A stretch of 64,000 bases of DNA from JASGIT01 sp047601665 (GCA_047601665.1 JASGIT010000001.1:1364001-1428000), one strand, 5' to 3'. Shown: positions 1 to 8,940, numbered from the stretch's first letter. Made by a program: numbers and translations. The notes: generated from the sequence alone by a model not told the origin.

Positions 1-254
1 TGGAACGTGCGGCCCACGCCCAGCCGCCAGATGGCGCGCGGCGGCAGGCCCGCGATGCTCTGCCCCGCCAATTGGATGGTGCCGCCGTCAGGCTTCAGCT
101 GCCCACCCACCATGTTGAAGGTGGTGGACTTGCCCGCGCCGTTGGGGCCGATGAGGGCGAGCATTTCGCCCGCCGCCAGGCGGAAGCCCACGCCCTCCAC
201 GGCGCGCACGCCGCCAAAGGACTTGCGCAGGCCATCGACGTGCAGCAGACTCAT
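1..254 (-). CDS. livG: branched-chain amino acid ABC transporter ATP-binding protein (N-terminal part, runs off window)
   Basis: The first 84 codons are present; the rest lies beyond position 1. The protein starts MSLLHVDGLRKSFGG and has a Walker A motif GPNGAGKST at residues 36-44, typical of LivG/LivF ATPases that power uptake of branched-chain amino acids or related amides. The start codon is chosen because it overlaps the stop of the permease gene by four bases (ATGA), showing translational coupling. It belongs to one operon with the fused permease and the binding protein to its right. The family is clear; the substrate is not fixed by sequence. Confidence 0.9.
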   Translation of the reverse strand, partial: MSLLHVDGLRKSFGGVRAVEGVGFRLAAGEMLALIGPNGAGKSTTFNMVGGQLKPDGGTIQLAGQSIAGLPPRAIWRLGVGRTF

Positions 255-2125
255 GCCGCTCCCTTTTTAATAGCTGCCAGCGCTTTCCAGTATTGCGCAA
301 ACCCCGAAATTCCCTGCGGGAACAACAACACCAGCAGCAGCATGGCGCCGCCCAGCACGGCGCGCCAGTAGTCGGTGCTGCGCGCCAGCGTGTCGTGCAG
401 CCATGTGAAAGCCGCCGCGCCCACGAGGGGGCCGGCCAGCGCCTGCACGCCCCCCAGCAGCACCATGACCAGGCCATCGACCGAGCGGCCCACCGACAGC
501 CCCTCGGGCGAAATGCCGCCCTTGGAGAACAGGTACAGCGCCCCCGCCAGCCCCGCGAACAGCCCCGCCACCGCAAAGCCCGCCCATTGCAGGCGGCGCA
601 CGTCCAGACCGATCGCCTCGGCCCGCACCGCCGAGTCGCGCGCGGCGCGCAGCGCGTAGCCGAAGGGCGCGAACAGGGCGCGGCGCAGCACGAAGATGGC
701 CGCCGCCACCACGGCCAGCGCCAGCAGGTAGAACGCGCCGCCGTCCAGCGACGGCCACAGCCCGGTCAGCCCGTTGCTGCCGCCGGTCACCGCGTCCCAC
801 TGGAAGGCGATGGCCCAGGTGATCTGCGCAAAGGCGAGCGTGAGCATGGCCAGGTACACGCCCGACAGCCGCACGCAGAACCAGCCGTACAGCAGCGCGC
901 CCGCCGCCGCCGCCAGCGGCCCCAGCGCCAGCGCCGCGCCCCAGGGCAGACCGGCGGCGCGCACCAGCAGCGCCGCGCCATAGGCCCCCAGGCCGAAATA
1001 GGCCGCGTGGCCGAAGGAGGACATGCCCGCCGGCCCCATCAAAAAATGCAGGCTGGCGGCGAACAGCGCGGCGACCAGCATGTCGGTGGCCAGCACCGTG
1101 GCGTAGGGCCATTGGCCTGATGCCAGCGGCAGCAAGGCCAGCAGCACCACCAGCGCCGCCCAGCCCGCGCGCGCCGCCGGGCCGGAGGGGCGCAGCGGCG
1201 CCTCCGCCGCGCCCGCGCCGCGCACCGGCGGCTGCGGCCTGCCCAGCAGCCCCCAGGGCCGCCAGACCAGCACCACGGCCATCGCCAAAAATTCCACCAC
1301 CAGCGTGAGCTTGGACAGCGACAGCGTGACGCCCGCGACTTCAACCACGCCCAGCCACACGCACAGCGCCTTGAGCTCGGCCACCAGCAGCGCCGCGACG
1401 AAGGCCCCCGGCAGCGAGCCCATGCCGCCCACCACCACGACCACGAAGGCCGAGCCGATGGCGGCCATGTCCATGTCGAGGTTGGCGCTTTCGCGCGGCA
1501 GTTGCAGCGCGCCGCCCAGGCCCGCGAGCAGCGCGCCCAGCGCGAACACCGCCGTGAACAGCCAGGCCTGGTTGACGCCCAGCGCGCCGACCATCTCGCG
1601 GTCTTGCGTGGCCGCGCGCACCAGCGTGCCCCAGCGCGTGCGCGTGAGCAGCAGCCACAGCAGCAGCAGCACCAGCGGCCCCACGGCGATCAGGAACAGG
1701 TCGTAGGCCGGGAAGGCGCGGCCCAGGATCCGCACCGCGCCTTCGAGCCCCGGCGCGCGCGGGCCGAAGAGTTCCTCCGGCCCCCAGGCCCAGAGCGCCG
1801 CGTCCTTGATGACCAGCACCAGGGCGAAGGTGGCGAGCAGCTGGAACAGCTCGGGCGCGCGGTAGACGCGGCGCAGCAGCGCCATTTCCACCGCCGCGCC
1901 CAGCAGGCCCAGCAGCAGCGGCGTGACGACCAATGCAGGCCAGAAGCCCAGCCGCTCCGCGCAGCTGTAGGCCACGTACACGCCCAGCATGTAGAACGAG
2001 CCGTGCGCGAAGTTGACGATGCGCGTGACGCCGAAGATCAGCGACAGCCCCGCGGACACGAGGAACAGCGCCGACGCGCCTGCCAGGCCGTTGAGCAGTT
2101 GGACCAGCAGGCCGGAGAAGTCCAC
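251..2125 (-). CDS. fused LivH-LivM branched-chain amino acid type ABC permease
   Basis: A 624-residue inner-membrane protein. The first ~290 residues are LivH-like (GLSLIFGVTRIVNFAHGSFYM) and residues ~320-600 are LivM-like (GPAGMSSFGHAAYFGLGAYG), so two permeases normally made separately are joined. The start is a GTG one base after the binding-protein stop. The last ~13 residues (around YWKALAAIKKGAA) are encoded by one arm of the intergenic repeat found throughout this window, suggesting that a repeat insertion or read-through rewrote the original C-terminus. Function as the membrane channel of a HAAT-type importer is well supported; substrate is unknown. Confidence 0.9.
   Translation of the reverse strand: MDFSGLLVQLLNGLAGASALFLVSAGLSLIFGVTRIVNFAHGSFYMLGVYVAYSCAERLGFWPALVVTPLLLGLLGAAVEMALLRRVYRAPELFQLLATFALVLVIKDAALWAWGPEELFGPRAPGLEGAVRILGRAFPAYDLFLIAVGPLVLLLLWLLLTRTRWGTLVRAATQDREMVGALGVNQAWLFTAVFALGALLAGLGGALQLPRESANLDMDMAAIGSAFVVVVVGGMGSLPGAFVAALLVAELKALCVWLGVVEVAGVTLSLSKLTLVVEFLAMAVVLVWRPWGLLGRPQPPVRGAGAAEAPLRPSGPAARAGWAALVVLLALLPLASGQWPYATVLATDMLVAALFAASLHFLMGPAGMSSFGHAAYFGLGAYGAALLVRAAGLPWGAALALGPLAAAAGALLYGWFCVRLSGVYLAMLTLAFAQITWAIAFQWDAVTGGSNGLTGLWPSLDGGAFYLLALAVVAAAIFVLRRALFAPFGYALRAARDSAVRAEAIGLDVRRLQWAGFAVAGLFAGLAGALYLFSKGGISPEGLSVGRSVDGLVMVLLGGVQALAGPLVGAAAFTWLHDTLARSTDYWRAVLGGAMLLLVLLFPQGISGFAQYWKALAAIKKGAA
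262..290. repeat. intergenic repeat, single arm
   Basis: Contains ATAGCTGCCAGCGCTT, one arm of the dispersed inverted repeat seen at twelve other places. Here it lies inside the 3' end of the fused permease gene, where it is translated. Confidence 0.75.
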
Positions 2126-2126
2126 G

Positions 2127-3329
2127 TCAGTCCGCGGCGGCGGGGCGCAGCTTCTTCACCTCGGCATCGCTGGGCTGGAACTTCGCGCCGTCCATGTAGC
2201 GGAAGTCGACCATCACGCCCTTGCCGTCCTGCAGCGCCGTCTTGCCCACGTAGGCGCCCATGGTGGACTGGTGATCCTGGGTGCGATAAGTGATCGGGCC
2301 GAAGGGCGTGGCCACCTGCAGGCCGCGGAAGGCGGCGATGAGCTTTTCCGTGTCCGCCGAGCCCCCCGTCTTGCGCAGGCCCGCCGCGATGGACTGGATG
2401 GCGTTGTAGCCCACGATGGAGCCCGCGCGCGGGTAGTCGTGGAAGCGCTTCTGGTAGGCGTCGAGGAAGGCCTTGTGCTCGGGCGTCTGGATGGCGTACC
2501 AGGGGTAGCCGGTGACCACCCAGCCCTCGGGCGCCTCGGCCTTGAGCGGGTCGAGGTACTCGGGCTCGCCCGACAGCAGGCTGACCACGCTGCGGCCCGC
2601 GAACAGGCCGCGCGTGTTGCCTTCGCGCACGAACTTGCCCAGATCGGCGGCGAACAGCACGTTGAAGATCGCATCGGGCTTGGCGTCGGCCAGCGCCTGC
2701 GCCACGCTGCCCGCGTCGATCTTGCCCAGCGGGGGCGCCTGCTCGGTCACGAATTCCACGCCGGGCTGCGCGGCCTGCAGCAGCTTTTTGAAGGTGGCGG
2801 CGGCGGACTGGCCGTATTCGTAGTTGGGGTAGACGATGGCCCAGCGCTTCTTTTGCAGCTTGGCGGCCTCGGGCACCAGCATGGCCACCTGCATGTAGGT
2901 GGAGGGGCGCAGGCGGAAGGTGTAGCGGTTGCCGTTCTCCCACACGATCTTGTCGGTGAGCGGCTCGGCGGCCAGGAAGAAGCGCTTTTTCTGCTGCGCG
3001 AAGTCGGTCAGCGCCAGCCCCACGTGCGACAGGAAGCTGCCCATGAGCACGTCGGCCTTCTCGCGCGCGACCAGTTCCTCGGCGGCGCGCACGGCGTCGC
3101 CGGGGTTGCCGTTGTCGTCGCGGGTCACCAGCTCCAGCTTTTTGCCGGCCACGCCGCCGCTGGCGTTCACCTGTTCCACGGCCAGCTCCATGCCCTTCTT
3201 GTAGGGCTCCAGGAAGGCGGGCTGGGCCTTGTAGCTGTTGATTTCGCCGATCTTGATGGCGCCCTGCGCATGGGCGGCGCCCCCGGCCAAGGTCAGAGCG
3301 GCGGCAACGCAGGTGGCAATGGTTTTCAT
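2127..3329 (-). CDS. periplasmic substrate-binding protein of the HAAT/Liv-type ABC transporter
   Basis: About 400 residues, starting MKTIATCVAAALTLAGGAAHAQG, a Sec signal peptide ending near AHA-QG. The mature part begins AIKIGEINSYKAQPAF and carries the periplasmic-binding-protein type I fold (LELVTRDDNGNPGDAVRAAEELV) of LivK-like proteins. An upstream in-frame extension is open, but this start is preferred because it gives a clean signal peptide. First gene of the operon livK-livHM-livG. A ligand other than leucine, such as an aromatic or amide compound, is possible, since many Burkholderiales paralogues serve catabolic substrates. Confidence 0.9.
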   Translation of the reverse strand: MKTIATCVAAALTLAGGAAHAQGAIKIGEINSYKAQPAFLEPYKKGMELAVEQVNASGGVAGKKLELVTRDDNGNPGDAVRAAEELVAREKADVLMGSFLSHVGLALTDFAQQKKRFFLAAEPLTDKIVWENGNRYTFRLRPSTYMQVAMLVPEAAKLQKKRWAIVYPNYEYGQSAAATFKKLLQAAQPGVEFVTEQAPPLGKIDAGSVAQALADAKPDAIFNVLFAADLGKFVREGNTRGLFAGRSVVSLLSGEPEYLDPLKAEAPEGWVVTGYPWYAIQTPEHKAFLDAYQKRFHDYPRAGSIVGYNAIQSIAAGLRKTGGSADTEKLIAAFRGLQVATPFGPITYRTQDHQSTMGAYVGKTALQDGKGVMVDFRYMDGAKFQPSDAEVKKLRPAAAD

Positions 3330-3501
3330 GGGTGAGCGTCCTGAAAAAAAGGAAGGCCAGCAAAGAACGTGGAATGTACCCGCAGCGTGCACAAGGGAGG
3401 GCCACTTGCCAGACAATCGGGGATTCAGCTTATGCCTGCGGCGAATAACAAATCAGCGAAACTCGCCCGCAACCGTCTTTCACATCTCAGCCTCTCCAAC
3501 C

Positions 3502-4275
3502 ATGAGCGCATTCCTCGAAGAGCGAGTCCTCTCCGTCCACCACTGGACCGACCGCCTGTTCTCCTTCACCACCACGCGCGACCCGGCGCTGCGCTTCTCC
3601 AACGGCCACTTCACCATGATCGGCCTGAAGGTGAACGGCAAGCCGCTGCTGCGCGCCTACTCCATCGCCAGCCCGAACTGGGAAGAGCACCTGGAGTTCC
3701 TGTCCATCAAGGTGCCCGACGGCCCGCTGACATCGAAGCTGCAGAACATCCAGGTGGGCGACACCATCATCGTCGGCAAGAAGCCCACGGGCACGCTGCT
3801 GATCGACTACCTGCTGCCCGGCAAGAACCTGTACCTGATCGGCACGGGCACGGGGCTGGCGCCGTGGCTGTCCGTGGCGCGCGACCCGGAGACCTACGAG
3901 CGCTTCGAGAAGGTGGTCGTGGTGCACGGCGTGCGCCAGGTGAACGAACTGGCCTACCAGGAGCTGTTCGAGAAGGAACTGCCCCACCACGAAATCCTGG
4001 GCGAGGTGGTGAAGGACAAGCTGATCTACTACCCCACGGTGACGCGCGAGCCCTTCCGCAACCAGGGGCGCATCACCGACCTGATCGCGAACGGCACCTT
4101 CCCCGCCAACATCGGCCTGCCGCCGCTGGACCCGATCAACGACCGCGTGATGCTCTGCGGCAGCCCCGACATGCTGGCCAGCCTGAAGCACATGCTGGAA
4201 AAGCGCGACTTCGAGGAAGGCAACACCAGCACGCCGGGCGACTTCGTGGTGGAGCGGGCGTTCGTCGAGAAATAA
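3502..4275 (+). CDS. fpr: ferredoxin--NADP reductase
   Basis: 257 residues. An N-terminal FAD domain carries the RxYS-type motif LLRAYSIASPNWEE, and the NADP-binding domain has YLIGTGTGLAPWLSV and VMLCGSPDML; the protein ends FVVERAFVEK in the manner of bacterial Fpr. It transfers electrons between NADPH and ferredoxin or flavodoxin in the cytoplasm, supporting Fe-S cluster repair and oxidative-stress defence. The start is the ATG giving MSAFLEERVLSVHHW; longer upstream frames run into the divergent livK promoter region. It converges with the glycine-zipper gene, from which it is separated by a bidirectional terminator. Confidence 0.95.
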   Translation: MSAFLEERVLSVHHWTDRLFSFTTTRDPALRFSNGHFTMIGLKVNGKPLLRAYSIASPNWEEHLEFLSIKVPDGPLTSKLQNIQVGDTIIVGKKPTGTLLIDYLLPGKNLYLIGTGTGLAPWLSVARDPETYERFEKVVVVHGVRQVNELAYQELFEKELPHHEILGEVVKDKLIYYPTVTREPFRNQGRITDLIANGTFPANIGLPPLDPINDRVMLCGSPDMLASLKHMLEKRDFEEGNTSTPGDFVVERAFVEK

Positions 4276-4292
4276 GCCGCTCCCGCGCCACG

Positions 4293-4324
4293 AAAAAACG
4301 CCAGGTTCGCAGCCTGGCGTTTTT
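4293..4324. terminator. bidirectional rho-independent terminator
   Basis: Stem ACGCCAGG / CCTGGCGT with a 7-base loop, preceded by a run of A and followed by a run of T, so it can end transcription on both strands between the convergent fpr and the glycine-zipper gene. Confidence 0.85.
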
Positions 4325-4342
4325 GCTGGCGGGGTACGGGCC

Positions 4343-5128
4343 TCAGTACGTGCCGGCCACGCGCACCGCGTTGGGCGCCGCCGGCGCGCCGTTGTCGTAG
4401 GCCGAGGGTTCATGCACCACGCGGAAGCCCTTGCCTTCGAGGCGGATGGGCGTGCCATCGGCCACCGGCTGGCTGCGCGTGAAGCGGCGCAACGTGCCGT
4501 TGTCCATGCGCACGTTGATCTGGTAGACGGTGTGCGTGCGCACGTTCTTTTCGATCTGGTGGCCCACGTAGCCGCCGCCCGCGGCGCCCAGCACCGTGGT
4601 GGCGACGCGGCCGCCGCCGTGGCCGAACTGGTTGCCCACCACGGCGCCCAGCACGCCGCCCGCCACGGCCCCCACGCCGGTGGTGGGCGCGGCCTGCTGC
4701 ACGGCCTGCACGGACTCGACCCGCCCGCAGACGCTGCACGCCGCCGGGGCCTGCCGCGCGTCGGCCACGGGCTGGGTGTATTGCGGCGGCTGCGGCGCAT
4801 AGCCTGGCTGCACCGGCTGGGCCGGGGCCACGTGCTGGGGCTGGGGCTGTTGTTGCAGCTGCGCAAGTTGTTGCGGTTGTTGCGCCGCCAGCGCGTTGGC
4901 GGCGATGGGGGCCGTGGGGGCATTGGGGTTGGCCGGCTCGGCCTGCGCCACCGCGGCGGCGGGCTGCGCGTTCTGGCGCGACGACTGCACGGCCATCGTG
5001 CCGCCCAGGGCCACCACGGCCACGGCCAGCGCGCCAATGGCGCCCCACAGCCACTTGGCGGGTACGCCGCCAGAGCCGCTGCCGGCGGCGGGCGCGGGGG
5101 ATATCTGGAGGGTGTTGTGCGGGTTCAT
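4343..5128 (-). CDS. glycine-zipper 2TM domain envelope protein
   Basis: 261 residues. A single N-terminal membrane segment (~24-47, WLWGAIGALAVAVVALGG) is followed by a Pro/Gln/Ala-rich linker (~50-130). A glycine-zipper hairpin (GVGAVAGGVLGAVVGNQFG and VATTVLGAAGGGYVGHQIE) comes next, and then a small beta-rich C-terminal domain. This resembles SlyB/Rick-17 kDa-type envelope proteins, but with an N-terminal anchor instead of a lipobox. Two cysteines (ACSVCG) precede the zipper. The role is probably in envelope stability; no specific function can be assigned. Confidence 0.75.
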   Translation of the reverse strand: MNPHNTLQISPAPAAGSGSGGVPAKWLWGAIGALAVAVVALGGTMAVQSSRQNAQPAAAVAQAEPANPNAPTAPIAANALAAQQPQQLAQLQQQPQPQHVAPAQPVQPGYAPQPPQYTQPVADARQAPAACSVCGRVESVQAVQQAAPTTGVGAVAGGVLGAVVGNQFGHGGGRVATTVLGAAGGGYVGHQIEKNVRTHTVYQINVRMDNGTLRRFTRSQPVADGTPIRLEGKGFRVVHEPSAYDNGAPAAPNAVRVAGTY

Positions 5129-5248
5129 GGCTGGTTCCTCTTGTAGCGCCTTCGAAGGTACACGCGGCGGCGGCGCACGGGACGTTTAGGGCGCAGTAAT
5201 CGGGCGTAAGCCTTGTGCCAACGCCCGTGTAGGAATTGACGCCGAATC

Positions 5249-5294
5249 GGCCTCTAGCGCTTATTCAGCAAGCGCTGGCAGCTATCAAAAAAGG
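5249..5294. repeat. intergenic inverted repeat copy
   Basis: CTAGCGCTTATTCAGCAAGCGCTGGCAGCTATC: both arms present, left arm degenerate. Located just downstream of ptsI. Confidence 0.8.
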
Positions 5295-5299
5295 AGTGG

Positions 5300-7072
5300 C
5301 TAGCCCGCCATGGCGGCAGCCGGGTCGTCCGCCGCCAGCACGCCCTGCGCCCAGGGCGCGAGCTTGCGCGTGTCGGCGCGCAGGATTTCCTGCTTCACGG
5401 CCAGGATCTGCGCCGGGTGCATGGAGAAGCTGCGCAGCCCCAGGCCGAGCAGCAGGCGCGTCATGCCCACGTCGCCCGCCGTCTCGCCGCACACGCACAC
5501 GCTCTTGCCCGCGGCGGCACCGGCGGCGATCACGTCGGCCACCAGCTTGAGCACGGCCGGGTGCAGCGGGTCGTACAGGTGCGCCACGGACTCGTCGGCG
5601 CGGTCGATGGCCAGGGCGTACTGGATGAGGTCGTTGGTGCCGATCGACAGGAAGTCGAAGTAGCGCAGGAAGGTCTGCACCATGAGCGCGGCGGCGGGCA
5701 CTTCGATCATGGCGCCCAGCTGCACGCTGCCGTAGGCCACGCCGCGCGCGTCGAGCTCGGCGCGCGCCAGGTCCAGCTGGGCCAGCGTCTGCCGGATTTC
5801 GCTCTGGTGCGCGAGCATGGGGAACAGCAGGTTCACGCGCCCGTGCGCCGCCGCGCGCAGCACGGCGCGCAGCTGGGTGCGGAACATGGCCGGGTCGGCC
5901 AGGCTCCAGCGGATGGCGCGCAGGCCCAGCGCGGGGTTGAGGTGGGTGTCCTTGTGCGCCTTGTCCAGCGGCTTGTCGGCGCCCACGTCGATGGTGCGGA
6001 TGGTGACGGGCAGGCCCTGCATCCCGTCGATGCACTGGCGGTAGGCGGCGTACTGCTCGTCCTCGCCGGGCAGGCTGTCGCCCTTGCCCATGAACAAAAA
6101 TTCGGTGCGGAACAGGCCCACGCCCACCGCGCCCGCGCGCACCGAGGCGGCGGTGTCGGCGGGCTGCTCGATGTTGGCCAGCAGCTCGACCTTGTGCCCG
6201 TCGATGGTGACGGCGGGCGTGTGGCGCAGGCGGATGAGGCGCTCGCGCTCCAGGTCGGTCTGGCGCTGGCGGAAGCCGTATTCGGCCAGGATGATGGGCG
6301 ACGGGTCGACGATGAGCACGCCCGCGTCGCCGTCGATGATGACCCAGTCGTCCTGCCGCACCAGCTGGCTGGCCGCACGCGCGCCCACCACGGCGGGAAT
6401 GTCCATGCTGCGCGCCACGATGGCGGTGTGGCTGGTCTTGCCGCCCACGTCGGTCACGAAGCCCGCGAACACGCTTTGCTTGAACTGCAGCATGTCGGCG
6501 GGCGAGAGGTCGTGCGCGACCAGCACCAGGGGTACGTCGAGCACGTCGAGTACGTCGCCCTCCATGCCGTCGAGCAAGTCGGACTGCGGGGCCTTGCGGC
6601 GCTCGGGCGGCGGCGGGGCCACGGGGCTGGCCACGCCCTTCATGTGGCGCAGGATGCGCTCCACCACCTGCTCCAGGTCGGCCCTGCGCTCGCGCAGGTA
6701 CTCGTCCTCCATCTCGTCGAACTGGCGTCCGATGACTTCGAGCTGCGTGGTCAGCGCCCACTCGGCGTTGTACAGGCGCTCGGTGATCCAGTGCTTGACG
6801 CCGGAGGTCAGCGCCTCGTCCTGCAGCAGCATCAGGTGCACGTCGAGCAGCGCGGCCAGCTCGGGCGGCGCATCGGTGGGCATGTCGGCCTGCAGGCGCT
6901 GCAGCTCCTGCACCACGGCGTTGCGGCCATTGCGCACGCGCTCGATCTCGGGCACGACCTGGCCGGGCTCGATGAAGTAGTGCGCCACCTCCACACGGCT
7001 CGACGCGACCAGCACGGCCCGCCCGATGGCGATGCCCCTGGCGACGGCGAGGCCGTGGACGGCGAAGGTCAT
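5300..7072 (-). CDS. ptsI: PTS phosphoenolpyruvate--protein phosphotransferase, enzyme I
   Basis: 590 residues, the usual size. It contains the phosphohistidine motif GGKTSHTAIVARSMDIPAVVG, and the PEP-binding C-terminal barrel with LSIGTNDLIQYALAIDR and the catalytic cysteine in CVCGETAGD. It takes phosphate from PEP and passes it to HPr. The ATG giving MTFAVHGLAVARGIAIG lies 11 bases after the HPr stop; a longer frame through the HPr gene is a shadow. Last gene of the EIIA-HPr-EI operon. No EIIB or EIIC is encoded here, which suggests a regulatory rather than transport PTS, as known in many beta-proteobacteria. Confidence 0.95.
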   Translation of the reverse strand: MTFAVHGLAVARGIAIGRAVLVASSRVEVAHYFIEPGQVVPEIERVRNGRNAVVQELQRLQADMPTDAPPELAALLDVHLMLLQDEALTSGVKHWITERLYNAEWALTTQLEVIGRQFDEMEDEYLRERRADLEQVVERILRHMKGVASPVAPPPPERRKAPQSDLLDGMEGDVLDVLDVPLVLVAHDLSPADMLQFKQSVFAGFVTDVGGKTSHTAIVARSMDIPAVVGARAASQLVRQDDWVIIDGDAGVLIVDPSPIILAEYGFRQRQTDLERERLIRLRHTPAVTIDGHKVELLANIEQPADTAASVRAGAVGVGLFRTEFLFMGKGDSLPGEDEQYAAYRQCIDGMQGLPVTIRTIDVGADKPLDKAHKDTHLNPALGLRAIRWSLADPAMFRTQLRAVLRAAAHGRVNLLFPMLAHQSEIRQTLAQLDLARAELDARGVAYGSVQLGAMIEVPAAALMVQTFLRYFDFLSIGTNDLIQYALAIDRADESVAHLYDPLHPAVLKLVADVIAAGAAAGKSVCVCGETAGDVGMTRLLLGLGLRSFSMHPAQILAVKQEILRADTRKLAPWAQGVLAADDPAAAMAG

Positions 7073-7083
7073 GGGCGGCTTCC

Positions 7084-7353
7084 TTACTCGCCTTCGCCGA
7101 ACTTGTCGGCGATCAGCGCGAGCAGCGCGTCCATCGCCTCCTGCTCGCGCTCGCCGTTCGTTTCCAGCTCCACCACGCTGCCCAGGCCCGCGGCCAGCAT
7201 CATCACGCCCATGATGCTCTTGGCGTTGATGCGGCGCTCGCCCTTGCTCAGGAACACCTCGCACGGAAAGCTGCCCGCCAGCTTGGTGAGCTTGGCCGAG
7301 GCGCGGGCGTGCAGGCCCAGTTTATTGCTGATGGTCGTGGTGGTTTTGATCAT
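7084..7353 (-). CDS. ptsH: phosphocarrier protein HPr
   Basis: 89 residues with the active-site histidine at position 15 (LGLHARASAKL) and a serine at position 46 (NAKSIMGV), the residue phosphorylated by HPr kinase in organisms that have HprK. It relays phosphate between enzyme I and EIIA. Its start codon lies inside the 3' end of the EIIA gene (32-base overlap) and its stop is 11 bases before ptsI, indicating tight co-translation. Confidence 0.97.
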   Translation of the reverse strand: MIKTTTTISNKLGLHARASAKLTKLAGSFPCEVFLSKGERRINAKSIMGVMMLAAGLGSVVELETNGEREQEAMDALLALIADKFGEGE

Positions 7354-7783
7354 TGTTGAAGGATCGGATCTGGTTCTGCTGCGCCGTCAGCGCCACCTGC
7401 ATCACGCCCTGCGTGCCGCCCACCACGGCGCGCGACACCAGCGTGTCCAGCCCCTCGTGGCGGTAGCTCACGGCGCGCAGCAGCATGGGCAGGTTGACGC
7501 CGGTGACGAGGCGCTGGCGCACCCCGTCCACGAGGCGCTGGGCCACGTTGCAGGGCGTGGCGCCGAACACGTCGGTGAGCACCAGCGTGGCCGCGCCGCC
7601 ATCCCCGCGCTGGCCCTGGCGCAGCAGGATGCGCGCGGCGGCCAGCGACTCCTCGGGCGGCGCGTTGGGCGGCACGTCGAGCGCGCGCACGTCGTCGCCG
7701 CAATCGGGGAACACGTGCAGCGCGCACTCGCGCAGCGCGTGCGCCAGCGGGGCGTGGGTGATGAGGAGAATGCGGGTGCTCAT
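7322..7783 (-). CDS. PTS EIIA of the mannose family
   Basis: 153 residues. The N-terminus MSTRILLITHAPLAHAL has the phosphorylatable histidine at position 10, as in ManX-type EIIA domains, and LTDVFGATPCNVAQRL matches the conserved second motif. It is a free-standing IIA with no IIB/IIC neighbours, pointing to a regulatory phosphorelay. The C-terminal tail is rich in Asn/Gln/His because it overlaps the start region of ptsH. First PTS gene of the operon, 19 bases after the preceding lipoprotein gene. Confidence 0.92.
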   Translation of the reverse strand: MSTRILLITHAPLAHALRECALHVFPDCGDDVRALDVPPNAPPEESLAAARILLRQGQRGDGGAATLVLTDVFGATPCNVAQRLVDGVRQRLVTGVNLPMLLRAVSYRHEGLDTLVSRAVVGGTQGVMQVALTAQQNQIRSFNNDQNHHDHQQ

Positions 7784-7802
7784 GGAGGCGGTAGGCAATC
7801 CA

Positions 7803-8351
7803 TTATCTTGCCTCTTGCCATTGCAGTCCGGCAAAAAAAGTGTCGCCCACGGCACTGAGCCGCTGGGCGTTGCCGGCATACACCACCGCGTGGTACAGCC
7901 GCGCGCCGCCGCCGTCCAGCTGCGCGAACCACACGCCCTGGGCCGCCACGGCCGCCCCGTCGGCCGCCCGGCCCGCCATGCGGCTGCGCACCGACTGGGG
8001 CAGCGCCAGCGCGCCCGGCAGGGTAAAGGGCGCGTCCTGCGCCGCCGCCGCATCGGCCTGCATCCGCGCCAGCACCGCCGCGCGCCACTGCGCCAGCACG
8101 GCCCCGGCACGCGCCGCGTCGGCGATGCGCAGGTGCGACACGGCAAACGTCGCCCCATCGGCCTGGCAGCCCATGAGCGACAGTTCGACGGGCCCCAGGC
8201 CCGGAAACTCCACGGTCCGCGCCGCCTGCTCGGGCTTGCAGGGCAGCAGCGCGGTGAGCGGCGCGCCCTCCACGGGCACGCTGCGCCAGTTGAGCGCGGG
8301 GCTGCACGCGGCAAGCAGCAGGGCCAAGGTAAAGATCAGGCGCCGGGTCAT
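7803..8351 (-). CDS. putative lipoprotein of unknown function
   Basis: 182 residues from MTRRLIFTLALLLAACSP, a lipoprotein signal with lipobox LAAC. The rest (FPGLGPVELSLMGCQADGATFAVSHLRIADA) has no family I can name. It is probably attached to the outer or inner membrane facing the periplasm. A TTG two codons further upstream is also open; the ATG is preferred because the signal peptide starts there. It is encoded directly before the PTS operon on the same strand and may be co-transcribed with it. Confidence 0.75.
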   Translation of the reverse strand: MTRRLIFTLALLLAACSPALNWRSVPVEGAPLTALLPCKPEQAARTVEFPGLGPVELSLMGCQADGATFAVSHLRIADAARAGAVLAQWRAAVLARMQADAAAAQDAPFTLPGALALPQSVRSRMAGRAADGAAVAAQGVWFAQLDGGGARLYHAVVYAGNAQRLSAVGDTFFAGLQWQEAR

Positions 8352-8416
8352 GCGCAAATTATGGTTTGGCGGGACAATGCCGGACTTCCCGCGCGAGAGA
8401 CCCTTCGGATACCGCC

Positions 8417-8923
8417 ATGACCCTCCCCAAATCCGCCATCGCAGGCTTGGCGCTTGCCGCGTTCGCCGCCGTGGGCGCCTACGTGTACCTGGGCGCGGGC
8501 CAGTCCGCCGCGCCGCAGTCCACCTTCGTGCTGCTGGACGGCTCGAAGCAGACCACGCAGGACCTGCGCGGCAAGGTCACGCTGGTGAACTTCTGGGCCA
8601 CGAGCTGCACCACCTGCGTGGCCGAGATGCCCGAGGTCATCGCCACCTACAACAAGTACCACGCCCGGGGCTTCGACACCCTGGCCGTGGCCATGAGCTA
8701 CGACCCGCCCGCCTACGTGGTGAACTACGCCGAGACGCGCAAGCTGCCGTTCAAGGTCGCCATCGACAACACCGGCGCGGTGGCGCAGGCCTGGGGCGAC
8801 GTGAAGCTCACGCCCTCCACCTTCATCGTGAACAAGCGCGGCGAAATCGTGAAGACCTACGTGGGCGCACCCAATTTCGCCGAGCTGCACCAGCTGATCG
8901 AGAAGCTGCTGGCAGAGGCCTGA
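8417..8923 (+). CDS. TlpA/ResA-like membrane-anchored thioredoxin
   Basis: 168 residues. An N-terminal membrane anchor (SAIAGLALAAFAAVGAYVYL) is followed by a thioredoxin fold with active site C64-T-T-C67 in VNFWATSCTTCVAEMPE and the cis-proline region LTPSTFIVNKRGEI. It is probably a periplasmic disulfide reductase in cytochrome c maturation or extracytoplasmic thiol control. The start is the ATG directly before TLPKS; an open upstream extension lacks a signal. It diverges from the lipoprotein gene. Confidence 0.9.
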   Translation: MTLPKSAIAGLALAAFAAVGAYVYLGAGQSAAPQSTFVLLDGSKQTTQDLRGKVTLVNFWATSCTTCVAEMPEVIATYNKYHARGFDTLAVAMSYDPPAYVVNYAETRKLPFKVAIDNTGAVAQAWGDVKLTPSTFIVNKRGEIVKTYVGAPNFAELHQLIEKLLAEA

Positions 8924-8940
8924 TTTTCAGGTCAAAACAG

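Noticed and set aside
5417..7858. Plus-strand 813-codon frame opposite the PTS genes
   Set aside because: Antisense shadow of ptsI, ptsH and EIIA.
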